Shown: one piece after another, positions 8,045-17,353 of the stretch
Numbering within the stretch: the stretch's first letter is position 1
Layout of the letters: each line of letters begins with the position of its first letter
Assembly: GCA_937951955.1 (NCBI GenBank)
Contig: CALGAD010000098.1
Location: 1 to 37,825, forward strand
Source: an uncultured Bacillaceae bacterium
GTDB taxonomy: Bacteria; Bacillota; Bacilli; Bacillales; Caldibacillaceae
Length of the DNA stretch: 37,825 nt
Direction of reading: 5' to 3'
The notes under the pieces: model-generated
What the model was told of the DNA's origin: nothing
The model's database searches: none
Seen by the model: the letters and a program-made list of their open reading frames with translations, nothing else
Translations under genes and position numbers: made by a program

Positions 8045-8993
8045 AAATCAGTTCCTCTCTCTTTTCTTTAGCCAGGCGACTCCAGATGTTTCCGATAATC
8101 ATCGTTAATAAGAAGGCAGAAGTGAATCGGATCAGGAATAACGGTAAAACTGGTATGCCAAGGGGCACGAAAATCAAGGTGTCTTCAACAACCGCATGAC
8201 AGGCCACGAGGAAAATAAATACGATTGTCGCATCTTTTTTGCTGACACCATCTTCTTTAATGGCTTGTAATAACACACCGGAACCGAAAGCTAAACCGAA
8301 GGCTAGACCGCTCATCAAAGCTAAAGAAGTATTTTCCTTCATTCCCAGTATTCTTGTCACAGGCGCCATCCAGCGGGAAAATGTCCGCAACCAGTTTAGA
8401 TCTTTAATGATTTGAATAACAATCATCAAAGGAATCACGATGATGGCCAGTTGTAAAACTCCGTTTGTTGCTTTCAACAATCCGTCTAAAAGTATGGCTC
8501 CCCAGCCAACAGGTGGTACACTATCCGTGGCGATCAATCCGTACTGTGCGATTTCGCCGCCACCGTTCCAGATGAGATTGATTAATATCGCCGAAACGGA
8601 GGCAAGACCGAGGCGAACGGCGAGCATAACCCAAATCCTCACGCCCGCTTTCATTACGACGCCACTTTCAATCAATAAATTATGGGAAAAGGACAACATG
8701 ACCGCTAGTATAAATACCTCTTTAACAGTGAACTCCAGGGACAGAATCGCACCGATCCCTGCGTATACATTCAGTAAATTTCCGAGCACTAAAGGAATCG
8801 CTGCCTCGCCCGGTAAACCGAAGATTCCCATGAGCGGTGTAATGAGATAGACTAACCAGTCAATCACCCGGGTATGTGCCAATACTGTGACGAGCAAAGT
8901 AATCGGAAAAATAATCTTCCCTAAATCCCAGGTTGTTGCCAGTCCACTTTGCAAGCCTTTTTTCAATGATTGTCTCCAAGCAAACAATCCCAT
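8034..8993 (-). CDS. yvoD: YvoD-like membrane protein, nucleoside-recognition (Gate) family
   Basis: About 319 residues with multiple hydrophobic helices and two related halves, each with a Gate-type stretch (PGEAAIPLVLGNLLNVYAGI; LALMSGLAFGLAFGSGVLLQ), as in SpmA/SpmB-like proteins. Transported substrate unknown. The start is uncertain: GGAGGG abuts the ATG at 8993 with only one base between, which is too close, whereas the in-frame TTG at 8987 is 6-7 nt away; the products differ by two residues. Located between lgt and ppaX as in B. subtilis. Confidence 0.85.
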   Translation of the reverse strand: MGLFAWRQSLKKGLQSGLATTWDLGKIIFPITLLVTVLAHTRVIDWLVYLITPLMGIFGLPGEAAIPLVLGNLLNVYAGIGAILSLEFTVKEVFILAVMLSFSHNLLIESGVVMKAGVRIWVMLAVRLGLASVSAILINLIWNGGGEIAQYGLIATDSVPPVGWGAILLDGLLKATNGVLQLAIIVIPLMIVIQIIKDLNWLRTFSRWMAPVTRILGMKENTSLALMSGLAFGLAFGSGVLLQAIKEDGVSKKDATIVFIFLVACHAVVEDTLIFVPLGIPVLPLFLIRFTSAFLLTMIIGNIWSRLAKEKREELIYEG

Positions 8994-9015
8994 CCCTCCA
9001 TCTGAGCAGCCATTC

Positions 9016-9879
9016 TTACTTTTTCTTCTTCTTTTTCCCCTTACCTTTTGACCTTTTGCTTTTAGCTACTGCCGGCATGTCCAGATAGCGAGGAATATCC
9101 GGCTGTCTCCGCCGCCAGATGATCAATATAATCGCTACTACGATGGTCGTAACGGACACGAGCTGGGCAACACGGATATCGAAAAAGTATAAACTGTCGG
9201 TCCGCAATCCTTCGATGAAAAACCGTCCCGCGGAGTACCAGATTAAATACGATAAAAAGATTTCCCCTTGTTTTAAGTTCACCTTTCGCAATAACAACAG
9301 GACAACAAAGCCGAGAACATTCCACAACGATTCATATAAAAAGGTCGGATGATAGTACTGTCCGTTAATGTACATCTGGTTAATGATGAACTCCGGAAGT
9401 TGCAAGCTTGCGAGAAATTCACGACTCACCGCTCCACCATGGGCTTCCTGATTGAAAAAATTGCCCCAGCGCCCGATGGCTTGAGCGATGATGATACTTG
9501 GTGCGGCGATATCCGCCAGCTTCCAGAACGAAATATTTCGCTTCCGGCAAAAAACGGCGGCGACAATCACGGCAGTAATCAAGGCACCGTGAATGGCCAG
9601 ACCGCCTTTCCAGATGGCGAGAATGTCACCGGGATTGTTCACATAATAGTCCCACTCGAAGGTGACATAATACAGTCTGGCGCCAAGGATGGAAAGGGGT
9701 ATGGCCCAGATTAATAAATCCATAAACGTCTCTTCTTCAATTCCCCGTTTTTTCCCTTCGCGAACGGCAAGAATATAGGCAAGGACAATCCCTAAACCGA
9801 TCAGGATGCCGTACCAGCGTACCGCAAATGGTCCAACTTCAATAGCAATTGGATTAAGTGGTTGAATCGAGTATAACAT
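9016..9879 (-). CDS. lgt: Prolipoprotein diacylglyceryl transferase
   Basis: 287 residues, about seven membrane helices. The family signature GRWGNFFNQEAHGG is at residues 136-149, with the conserved GGLAIHGA at about 92-99. It transfers diacylglycerol from phosphatidylglycerol to the lipobox cysteine of prelipoproteins, the first step of lipoprotein maturation. ATG at 9879 has GGAG 7-8 nt upstream; the TTG at 9921 is rejected. The C-terminus is a lysine-rich tail (KGKGKKKKKK) after the last helix, probably cytoplasmic. A potential client, the lipoprotein at 31970-32449, is in this window. Confidence 0.95.
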   Translation of the reverse strand: MLYSIQPLNPIAIEVGPFAVRWYGILIGLGIVLAYILAVREGKKRGIEEETFMDLLIWAIPLSILGARLYYVTFEWDYYVNNPGDILAIWKGGLAIHGALITAVIVAAVFCRKRNISFWKLADIAAPSIIIAQAIGRWGNFFNQEAHGGAVSREFLASLQLPEFIINQMYINGQYYHPTFLYESLWNVLGFVVLLLLRKVNLKQGEIFLSYLIWYSAGRFFIEGLRTDSLYFFDIRVAQLVSVTTIVVAIILIIWRRRQPDIPRYLDMPAVAKSKRSKGKGKKKKKK

Positions 9880-9911
9880 AACAAAACTCCTGCCTTTAAT
9901 TTTTCCATCGT

Positions 9912-9943
9912 AACCGGACAATCATGTCTTTAGTTGCCCGGTT
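9912..9943. other. 10-bp hairpin between hprK and lgt
   Basis: On the minus strand AACCGGGCAA pairs with TTGTCCGGTT (one G-U pair) across 12 nt; downstream sequence is ACGATGG with no U-run. It stands 33 nt before the lgt ATG. It is a third intra-operon stem of this type, after those before rapZ and crh. Confidence 0.55.
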
Positions 9944-10002
9944 TTCGAAAACATCAATTAAGAGATAAAAACTTCCGCGTTCCGTACCGATTTCCCTCAG
10001 TT

Positions 10003-10935
10003 TCAATCTTCATCATCGTGTTCGCGAATCGTCTCTTCCAGTTTCTTCGTAAATTGTTTCGCTGCATTCATGCCCATGCGTTTGAGACGGAAATTCATCG
10101 CGGCCACTTCAATTATGACAGCTAGGTTTCTGCCCGGTCGTACCGGAACGGTTAATTTCGGGATTTCCGTATCGAAGATTTTCATCTTTTCTTCATCTAA
10201 ACCGAGGCGATCATAATGTTTATTACGATCCCAGTTTTCTAGATGCACACAAAGCGTGATCCGTTTATAATTCCGGATAGCACCGGCACCGAATAAAGTC
10301 ATCACATCGATAATGCCTAAACCACGAATCTCCAGGAGATGTTCAATCAGCTCCGGCGCATTCCCGACTAATGTATTATGATCTTCTTGACGAATTTCCA
10401 CGACATCATCCGCTACAAGTCGATGCCCCCGTTTGACTAGTTCCAGGGCCGTTTCACTCTTTCCGACACCGCTTTGACCGGTGATTAAAACACCGACACC
10501 GTAAACGTCAACTAATACACCGTGAATAGCCGTTGTTGGCGCTAATTTCATTTCCAGGAAATTCGTTAAATGACTGGACAATTTCGTCGTCTTCATCTCG
10601 GAACGCATAACTGGCACCGATTCCTTTTCCGATGCCTCGATAAGAAAATGCGGCACTTCGAGATTTCTCGTAATGATAATCCCCGGTGTAACCGGTGTAC
10701 AGAGCCGTTCCATGCGCAAGCGCTGATCATCTTCATTCAGGCGATCATAAAAAGATAATTCCGTTCTACCTAATAATTGCAGTCGTTCCTCGGGATAATA
10801 ATCAAAAAAACCAGCCAATTCCAGGCCAGGTCTCGAGATATCGCTCGTCGTAATCGGGCGATCAATCCCTTCCTCCCCACTGACTAATTCTAAATCGAAC
10901 TTTTTCACGATATCTTTAACGGTAACTTTTGCCAA
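10003..10935 (-). CDS. hprK: HPr kinase/phosphorylase
   Basis: 310 residues, identical in length to B. subtilis HprK as I recall. N-terminal regulatory domain, then Walker A GQSGVGKS at 153-160, the catalytic stretch HRLVADD, and the HprK signature EIRGLGIIDVMTLFGAG. It phosphorylates Ser46 of HPr and Crh with ATP or PPi and reverses it by phosphorolysis, setting carbon catabolite repression. The start is TTG at 10935 (LAKVTVKD), chosen because GGGGTG lies 6 nt upstream and it matches family N-termini; the ATG at 10992 has no site. First gene of the lgt-yvoD-ppaX-yvoF operon, divergent from nagAB. Confidence 0.95.
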   Translation of the reverse strand: MAKVTVKDIVKKFDLELVSGEEGIDRPITTSDISRPGLELAGFFDYYPEERLQLLGRTELSFYDRLNEDDQRLRMERLCTPVTPGIIITRNLEVPHFLIEASEKESVPVMRSEMKTTKLSSHLTNFLEMKLAPTTAIHGVLVDVYGVGVLITGQSGVGKSETALELVKRGHRLVADDVVEIRQEDHNTLVGNAPELIEHLLEIRGLGIIDVMTLFGAGAIRNYKRITLCVHLENWDRNKHYDRLGLDEEKMKIFDTEIPKLTVPVRPGRNLAVIIEVAAMNFRLKRMGMNAAKQFTKKLEETIREHDDED

Positions 10936-11007
10936 GATGAACACCCCATTTTTGTTTAAATCAACAGCCGTACCAGCGATACGATTTGTCATGACATTTT
11001 AATAAAC

Positions 11008-11035
11008 ATTTTACCATGTTTTATCTGAATGCCAA
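11008..11035 (-). promoter_or_regulatory. Candidate hprK promoter
   Basis: Minus strand: -35 TTGGCA (11030-11035), 16-bp spacer, -10 TAAAAT (11008-11013); each 5 of 6 to sigma-A consensus. The leader to the TTG start would be about 65 nt. Confidence 0.55.
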
Positions 11036-11123
11036 AGATGAAGTTATTCGCCTGTTGAAAAATATCCATATTTTGTATGTTCAAATACCCCATTAAGTGA
11101 TAAAATTTTTATCGGAGGTGAGT

Positions 11124-12320
11124 ATGCTGAGCACAGAGAGCGAGCGTTTTTTAGTAACAGGTACCGTCTGTCGAGGCAGACAGCTATTGGAAGAGCAATT
11201 TCTTTTAGTTGAAGATGGAAGCATTGTCGCAACAGGTCATAAGAACGACATTCCTGATTCATTTACCGGTAAAGTATATTCGTTTCCTGAACAATATACA
11301 ATCGCGCCCGGATTTATTGATGTACATATACACGGGGCAAATGGCGCGGACACGATGGATGCAACAACGGAATGTCTGGATATAATGGCCCGGACATTGC
11401 CAAAGGAAGGAACGACATCCTTTTTACCGACAACGATGACCCAGGCCCCGGAAAAAATCGGCGCAGCTTTGAAAAATGCTGCAGAGTACATGCAAAATAA
11501 TAATCGCATAGGGCAAGCTGAAATTGTGGGAATTCACTTAGAAGGCCCCTTCGTTAACCCTGTCCGTAAAGGGGCGCAACCAGGAGAATATATTCTGGAA
11601 CCGAGCATCGAACAATTTGATGAATGGCAAACACTTGCCGACGACAACATCAAACTCGTCACGCTCGCACCGGAACGGAAAGGCGGCTATGAACTCGTTC
11701 ACCACCTGGCAAACAAAGGTGTCATCGCCTCGATCGGTCATAGCGATGCTGATTTTGCTGAAGTCGAACAGGCGGTGCAAGCGGGCGCAAGCCATATCAC
11801 CCATTTATTTAACGGCATGAAAGGCCTCCACCACCGGGAACCGGGAACCGCCGGTGCCGCATTATTGCTCGATGAATTACATATCGAAATCATCGCTGAT
11901 GGTTTCCATATTCATCCGGAAATGATCCGCCTGGCATTACGGGTGAAAGGACTCGACCGGGCATTATTAATTACTGATTCCATGCGGGCCAAATGGTTGC
12001 CCGAAGGTAAATCAGAACTCGGCGGTCAAGAAGTATTTGTGAAAGATGGCAAAGCCACTTTAGCCAACGGTTCCCTGGCGGGTAGCATTTTGAAAATGAA
12101 AGATGCAGTGAAAAATGTCATCCAGTTTGCCAATCTTTCCCTGCCCGAAGCGATTCAATTAGCTTCGGAAAATCCGGCAAAGCAACTTGGAATTTTCAAC
12201 CGGAAAGGTAGTCTGGATAAAGGGAAAGATGCCGATCTCGTTGTGTTAAATGAACAACTCGATCCCGTGATGACATGGTGCAGAGGAAAAATTGCTTACG
12301 AAGGAGTGGAACAGGAATGA
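11124..12320 (+). CDS. nagA: N-acetylglucosamine-6-phosphate deacetylase
   Basis: 398-residue amidohydrolase. Metal and catalytic residues are visible: HIH at 68-70, Glu140 in HLEGPF, His206 in GHSDAD, His227 in THLFNGM, Asp285 in ITDSM. It converts GlcNAc-6-P to glucosamine-6-P for recycling of wall sugars or chitin-derived GlcNAc. ATG at 11124 has GGAGGTGAGT before it; the upstream TTG at 11097 lacks a site. No convincing promoter was found: TTGAAA (11055) and TATGTT (11076) are only 15 bp apart. No NagR/YvoA gene follows nagB here, unlike B. subtilis. Confidence 0.96.
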   Translation: MLSTESERFLVTGTVCRGRQLLEEQFLLVEDGSIVATGHKNDIPDSFTGKVYSFPEQYTIAPGFIDVHIHGANGADTMDATTECLDIMARTLPKEGTTSFLPTTMTQAPEKIGAALKNAAEYMQNNNRIGQAEIVGIHLEGPFVNPVRKGAQPGEYILEPSIEQFDEWQTLADDNIKLVTLAPERKGGYELVHHLANKGVIASIGHSDADFAEVEQAVQAGASHITHLFNGMKGLHHREPGTAGAALLLDELHIEIIADGFHIHPEMIRLALRVKGLDRALLITDSMRAKWLPEGKSELGGQEVFVKDGKATLANGSLAGSILKMKDAVKNVIQFANLSLPEAIQLASENPAKQLGIFNRKGSLDKGKDADLVVLNEQLDPVMTWCRGKIAYEGVEQE

Positions 12321-13087
12321 AAGTCATTCGCGTAAAAGATTATGATGCCATGAGTGAACGAGCAAAAGAATTCGTTTTGGACCTTGTAAAAAGTAAACCG
12401 GATGCTGTTTTAGGTCTTGCCACCGGTTCAACACCAGAGGGTATGTACAAATTACTGGTTGAAGATCATAAAAATAACGGAACGAGCTATAAAAATATTA
12501 CCACCTTTAACCTGGATGAATACATCGGTCTGGACGGTGACCATCCCCAAAGCTATCGCTATTTCATGAACGAAAAATTCTTTAACCATATCGATATTCC
12601 TCTGGAACAAACGAACGTTCCGAACGGAAAAGCAGACGATCTCGCAAAAGAATGCGAACGATATGAAGCTTTATTAAAAGAAAAAGGCGGTGTCGATTTA
12701 CAAATTTTAGGGATCGGGCAAAACGGTCATATCGGCTTTAATGAACCGGGTACTCCGTTTACAAGCCGCACCCATGCCGTGGAATTGGAAGAAAGCACAA
12801 GACAAGCAAACTCCCGTTTCTTCAATTCCATTGATGAAGTACCGACCCATGCGCTTTCCATGGGAATTGCCACGATTTTAGAAAGTAAGAAAATTGTCCT
12901 GCTCGCTTCCGGTGAATCCAAGAGCTGGGCGATCAAACGTTTATTGACCGGACCGAAGTCGGAAGAATTTACCGCATCCGCCTTACTGGACCATCCGGAT
13001 GTAACGGTCATTGTTGATGAATTAGCTTTACCTGATACCAATTTAGAGCTTAACGACAATATTACTTTAGAAGATCATGTTGAATAA
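12317..13087 (+). CDS. nagB: Glucosamine-6-phosphate deaminase
   Basis: 256 residues. GLATGSTPEG phosphate loop at about 33-42, FNLDEY with Asp67-Glu68, and the GIGQNGHIGFNEPG signature containing His138 and Glu143. It converts glucosamine-6-P to fructose-6-P and ammonia. Its ATG overlaps the nagA stop in an ATGA arrangement, so the pair is a coupled two-gene operon ended by the strong hairpin at 13127-13170. Slightly longer at the C-terminus than the 242-residue B. subtilis enzyme. Confidence 0.96.
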   Translation: MKVIRVKDYDAMSERAKEFVLDLVKSKPDAVLGLATGSTPEGMYKLLVEDHKNNGTSYKNITTFNLDEYIGLDGDHPQSYRYFMNEKFFNHIDIPLEQTNVPNGKADDLAKECERYEALLKEKGGVDLQILGIGQNGHIGFNEPGTPFTSRTHAVELEESTRQANSRFFNSIDEVPTHALSMGIATILESKKIVLLASGESKSWAIKRLLTGPKSEEFTASALLDHPDVTVIVDELALPDTNLELNDNITLEDHVE

Positions 13088-13126
13088 CAAAACGAACGAT
13101 CATATCGAGAGCACGTCGCTATGAAT

Positions 13127-13170
13127 AAAAAAGCTGAACTTTGCAAAAACGGGCAAAGTTCAGCTTTTTT
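13127..13170. terminator. Bidirectional terminator between nagB and yvlB
   Basis: Perfect 18-bp stem (13127-13144 and 13153-13170), 8-nt loop; the stem itself begins with six A and ends with six T, so it provides a U-run in either direction for the convergent nagB and yvlB transcripts. Confidence 0.95.
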
Positions 13171-13216
13171 GCACGAATGGAATGAATGTATTTTGCCAAC
13201 AATACACCGGGCAATA

Positions 13217-14311
13217 TTACCATTCTTTCACAAAGATGGAACCTGTTTTCGACTCGGCAAAGATGAACAATTTATTTTCCTGCTGTTCGCCACGTTCAAA
13301 TTTGGAAACTTTTTGAATCGGTTCCTTTTTAATATCCGTTATGTGTACATCCGCCAGTTCGACGAAGAAGGAACCGAGGTTGGACTTCACCTCACCGAAC
13401 AGCGGGATGTTTTCGGGAATGTCTAGATAAATCGCCCCTGTGGCACTTTCCATGCGCACCGTATCGACATCATTATTTTTAATGGCCGCGTTAATGGTAC
13501 CACTGATTGTTTTCAAATCGACTTTCTTAAAACTTCCATCGATGTTGATTTTACCGTTTACGGTCTCGGCTTCTAATTCATGGAAGTCACTGTTCGTGAC
13601 CATAATAATGCCATTGACCGTTTCCAGTTCACCTTCTACACCGGATGTTCCCGTTAAGCGGATTTTTCCATTCGCCGAATTGAGCTTCCAATCGTCTGCC
13701 TGCAAATGTTCCACCGTAATATCGCCGTTGAGCAATTTTACATATATATTTTTGTAGTCTTTCCTGGGTACGTATAAAACGACGTCAATTTTCATCCATT
13801 TATCTTTCGAAACAAGGGATAGTACTTGACCTTTATTGGCCAACTCGACGCTTTCTAAAAACTTTTCTTTTCCTTCGGTGTGATCTTCCGTCCGGTACAC
13901 CTTTCCTTTACATTCCGCCCGCACCTCCGCCGCATCCCAGGTAGCAATCGCAACCGAACCGAAAGGAATGCGCACGGAGATATCTTTAAAGTCGGTATCA
14001 TTCGTTTGAAACACGTGGTCAACTTCCACCGAATGGTAAAAATCCAGATCGAGGTCTTTTAATTTTTTTAACGCCTGATCAAAGAGGTTCGTCAATTTAT
14101 CCGTCGCCGACTCGATAAAACTTTTCTCCTCTTGTCTTGGTGAGTCATATTCCACATGCAATGTAGGGTTCACTTCGTAAACAACATGGTCTTCTTTTCG
14201 CGTTTTTTCCGTTTGAATTTGCTCCAGTTCTTCTAATAAGGCATTGGCTTCATCAATGGTGATTTCACCGTTTTTCAACATCGTTAAAATCTTTCGTCTT
14301 TCCTCATCCAT
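13217..14311 (-). CDS. yvlB: YvlB-like DUF4097 beta-helical protein
   Basis: 364 residues, close to the 365 of B. subtilis YvlB. The N-terminal about 35 residues (MDEERRKILTMLKNGEITIDEANALLEEL) form the short helical domain of YvlB/LiaX-type proteins; the rest is DUF4097 with repeated strand patterns (LLNGDITVE, SANGKIRLTG, TVNGIIMV, TVNGKINIDG, TISGTINAAI, SATGAIYLDI). Relatives belong to cell-envelope stress regulons; no enzyme motif is present. ATG at 14311 follows GGTGG. The partners yvlA, yvlC and yvlD are not beside it. Convergent with nagB. Confidence 0.85.
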   Translation of the reverse strand: MDEERRKILTMLKNGEITIDEANALLEELEQIQTEKTRKEDHVVYEVNPTLHVEYDSPRQEEKSFIESATDKLTNLFDQALKKLKDLDLDFYHSVEVDHVFQTNDTDFKDISVRIPFGSVAIATWDAAEVRAECKGKVYRTEDHTEGKEKFLESVELANKGQVLSLVSKDKWMKIDVVLYVPRKDYKNIYVKLLNGDITVEHLQADDWKLNSANGKIRLTGTSGVEGELETVNGIIMVTNSDFHELEAETVNGKINIDGSFKKVDLKTISGTINAAIKNNDVDTVRMESATGAIYLDIPENIPLFGEVKSNLGSFFVELADVHITDIKKEPIQKVSKFERGEQQENKLFIFAESKTGSIFVKEW

Positions 14312-14354
14312 TTCATTCCACCATCCCTGCGATTGTTTTCCACTCGTCAACAAT

Positions 14355-14383
14355 ATCGTATTGTATGTAGCACGCCTTTGCAA
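14355..14383 (-). promoter_or_regulatory. Candidate yvlB promoter
   Basis: Minus strand TTGCAA (14378-14383), 17 bp, TACGAT (14355-14360); four of six matches each. It starts a leader of about 40 nt. Moderate support only. Confidence 0.35.
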
Positions 14384-14423
14384 TGAAAACTTACCATTGA
14401 GAGTAACGGTCTAATTTTTATAT

Positions 14424-14449
14424 AAAAAACCCCTGCTCAAATAGCAGGG
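14424..14449 (-). terminator. Terminator of uvrBA
   Basis: CCCTGCT (14431-14437) pairs with AGCAGGG (14443-14449) over a 5-nt loop; the minus strand continues GTTTTTT. It lies 24 nt after the uvrA stop. Confidence 0.85.
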
Positions 14450-14472
14450 TAAAGCAATATGCATCGTAATCC

Positions 14473-17349
14473 TTAAACCGATTGGGTGGAAACTTCTTTT
14501 TCTTTAATAAATTGTTCCATCCGTTTTTTATCCCGTTCTAATATTTTTTTCAAATAGTAACCGGTGTACGATTGTGCCACCTCGGCCACTTCTTCTGGCG
14601 TTCCGGTTGCGATGATTTGCCCGCCACCTTCACCGCCTTCCGGACCGAGATCGATAATATAATCGGCTACCTTAATCACGTCCAGATTATGTTCAATGAC
14701 GACTACAGTATCCCCGTTTTCGACGAGCCGCTGTAACACGTTGAGCAAGCGAGCAATGTCATCGGCATGAAGCCCGGTCGTCGGCTCATCGAGTATATAT
14801 AATGTCTTGCCGTTGGAACGACGGTATAGTTCAGAAGCGAGTTTAACCCGCTGGGCTTCCCCGCCGGATAAGGTTGTGGCCGGCTGTCCTAATTTCATAT
14901 AGCCGAGACCGACGTCATACAAGGTTTGAAGTTTTCGCTTAATCTTGGGGATGTTTTCGAAAAATTCCAGGGCTTCTTCCACGGTCATATCGAGAACATC
15001 CGCAATGTTCTTCCCTTTATACCGAATTTCCAGGGTTTCCTGATTATATCGTTTACCGTGACATTGTTCACAGGGCACATATACATCCGGGAGGAAGTGC
15101 ATTTCAATCCGGATGATTCCGTCACCTTTACAGGCTTCGCATCGTCCACCTTTCACATTGAAGCTAAAGCGTCCTTTTTTATAGCCGCGTACCTTCGCCT
15201 CATTCGTTTGGGCATACAATTCCCGAATATCATCAAAGACACCCGTATAGGTAGCTGGGTTGGAACGAGGTGTCCGGCCGATTGGCGACTGGTCAATATT
15301 AATGACTTTATCGAGATTTTCCAGTCCTTTAATTTTCTTATGTTTACCCGGTTTCGCTTTAGATTTATAAATTTGCCGGGAAACGGCTTTGTACAGGATT
15401 TCATTGACAAGAGAACTTTTTCCGGAACCGGAAACCCCTGTTACGGCGACAAACTTCCCAAGAGGGAATTTTACATCAATGTTTTTCAAATTATTTTCTT
15501 GAGCACCGACGACTTCGATATACTGCCCGTTTCCTTCCCGGCGTTTTTCCGGAACAGGGATGAACTTTTTACCGGATAAGTATTGCCCGGTGAGTGACTC
15601 GGGATTCTGGATAATTTCTTCTGGCGTACCTGCGGCAACGATTCTTCCACCATGAGCCCCCGCTCCCGGGCCGATATCGATGATATAGTCCGCGGTCATC
15701 ATCGTATCTTCATCGTGTTCGACGATAATTAACGTATTGCCGAGATCGCGCATTTTTTTCAACGCATCGAGCAGACGGTCATTATCCCGTTGGTGAAGAC
15801 CGATGGACGGTTCATCAAGTACGTATAATACGCCTGTTAAATGAGCACCGATTTGCGTCGCCAGACGAATTCGCTGGGCTTCCCCACCCGATAACGTGCC
15901 GGCTGCACGACTTAAGGTTAAATAGTCCAGCCCGACATTGACGAGAAAACCAAGGCGACTGCGAATTTCCCGTAAAATGAGGCGAGCAACGGCCTCTTCT
16001 TGTTTTGTCAACTGCAGATTTTCAAAAAAGTCGAGAGCTTCTCTAATTTGCAAGTCTGTTACTTCACCGATATGGCGGCCGTTAATCTTGACCGCTAAAG
16101 CTTCTTTTTTCAGGCGATAACCGCGACACGTCGGACAGACTTGCCTTGCCATATACTGGATCATTTGTTCCCGCACATATTCAGAACTTGAATTATGGTA
16201 ACGGCGTTCGATATTATGGACGACCCCTTCGAAGACGATCTCTTTATCATGGACCTGACCGAATTCATTTTCAAAATAAAAATGGATCGTTTCCCCCTTC
16301 GAACCGTACAAAATAATATCCAGATGTTCTTTCGGCAAATCTTTGACCGGGGTATCCATATCAATTCCGTAATGTTTACATACCGAGCGAAGCAGACTCG
16401 GGTAATACTGGGAACTGATCGGTTTCCAGGGAGCAATCGCATGTTCATTTAAAGACAAGTTTTTGTCCGGAATTACCGCATCGATATCCACTTCCAGGCG
16501 GGCACCGAGTCCATCACAATCCGGACAGGCGCCAAAAGGATTGTTAAAGGAAAAAAGGCGCGGTTCCAGTTCTTCGATGGAAAAGCCACAGTGTGGACAG
16601 GCATGAAGCTCGCTGAATAACAATTCTTCTTGACCGATAATATCGACAATCACGCGACCATTCCCGAGTTCTAAAGCTGTTTCTAGCGAGTCCATCAAGC
16701 GGGAGGCAACCCCCTTTTTCACGATGACCCGGTCGACGACAACATCGATATCATGTTTCTTATTTTTATCTAATTGGATGTCATCACTGACTTCATACAT
16801 CTCTCCGTCGATACGCAGACGGACAAACCCTTGTTTTTTAATGTCTTCTAAAATGCGTACGTGCTGTCCTTTCCTTCCCGATACAACCGGAGCCAGGATT
16901 TGCAGACGGGTCCGTTCCGGATATTCCAGGATCCGGTTCACCATTTGTTCGACCGTTTGTGACGTGATTTCTACACCGTGGACGGGACAGTAAGGATGAC
17001 CGACCCGGGCAAAAAGAAGCCGTAAATAGTCGTAAATCTCCGTCACCGTTCCCACGGTAGAACGCGGATTGTTGCTCGTCGTTTTTTGGTCAATCGATAT
17101 CGCCGGCGATAATCCTTCAATATAATCGACATCCGGCTTATTCATTTGTCCGAGGAATTGCCGGGCATAACTGGAAAGCGACTCCACATACCGGCGCTGA
17201 CCCTCGGCATAGATCGTCTCAAAGGCGAGGGAAGATTTCCCCGAACCCGAAAGCCCCGTGACGACCACCATCTGGTTGCGGGGAATCTCCACGTCAATGT
17301 TTTTTAAATTGTGCGTCCGTGCTCCACGGATTACTATTTTATCTTTCAT
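14473..17349 (-). CDS. uvrA: UvrA, excinuclease ABC ATPase subunit
   Basis: 958 residues with two ABC ATPase modules: Walker A GLSGSGKS near residue 34 and GVSGSGKS near 640, each followed later by an LSGGEAQR signature. Zinc-binding CPHC...CPDC and CEAC...CEQC pairs are present. UvrA2 recognises bulky DNA damage and loads UvrB. ATG at 17349 has GAAGGTG upstream and begins 4 nt after the uvrB stop, so uvrB-uvrA is one operon; the GTG at 17361 is rejected. Length equals that of B. subtilis UvrA. Confidence 0.98.
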   Translation of the reverse strand: MKDKIVIRGARTHNLKNIDVEIPRNQMVVVTGLSGSGKSSLAFETIYAEGQRRYVESLSSYARQFLGQMNKPDVDYIEGLSPAISIDQKTTSNNPRSTVGTVTEIYDYLRLLFARVGHPYCPVHGVEITSQTVEQMVNRILEYPERTRLQILAPVVSGRKGQHVRILEDIKKQGFVRLRIDGEMYEVSDDIQLDKNKKHDIDVVVDRVIVKKGVASRLMDSLETALELGNGRVIVDIIGQEELLFSELHACPHCGFSIEELEPRLFSFNNPFGACPDCDGLGARLEVDIDAVIPDKNLSLNEHAIAPWKPISSQYYPSLLRSVCKHYGIDMDTPVKDLPKEHLDIILYGSKGETIHFYFENEFGQVHDKEIVFEGVVHNIERRYHNSSSEYVREQMIQYMARQVCPTCRGYRLKKEALAVKINGRHIGEVTDLQIREALDFFENLQLTKQEEAVARLILREIRSRLGFLVNVGLDYLTLSRAAGTLSGGEAQRIRLATQIGAHLTGVLYVLDEPSIGLHQRDNDRLLDALKKMRDLGNTLIIVEHDEDTMMTADYIIDIGPGAGAHGGRIVAAGTPEEIIQNPESLTGQYLSGKKFIPVPEKRREGNGQYIEVVGAQENNLKNIDVKFPLGKFVAVTGVSGSGKSSLVNEILYKAVSRQIYKSKAKPGKHKKIKGLENLDKVINIDQSPIGRTPRSNPATYTGVFDDIRELYAQTNEAKVRGYKKGRFSFNVKGGRCEACKGDGIIRIEMHFLPDVYVPCEQCHGKRYNQETLEIRYKGKNIADVLDMTVEEALEFFENIPKIKRKLQTLYDVGLGYMKLGQPATTLSGGEAQRVKLASELYRRSNGKTLYILDEPTTGLHADDIARLLNVLQRLVENGDTVVVIEHNLDVIKVADYIIDLGPEGGEGGGQIIATGTPEEVAEVAQSYTGYYLKKILERDKKRMEQFIKEKEVSTQSV

Positions 17350-17353
17350 ACAA

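Noticed and set aside
12317..12320. Frameshift or fusion between nagA and nagB
   Set aside because: It is a normal ATGA stop-start overlap; both proteins are complete.
13121..13426. Plus-strand ORF after nagB
   Set aside because: It starts inside the terminator stem and runs antisense to yvlB, without a ribosome site.
14926..15579. Long plus-strand ORF within uvrA
   Set aside because: Antisense shadow of the conserved uvrA frame, with no ribosome site.
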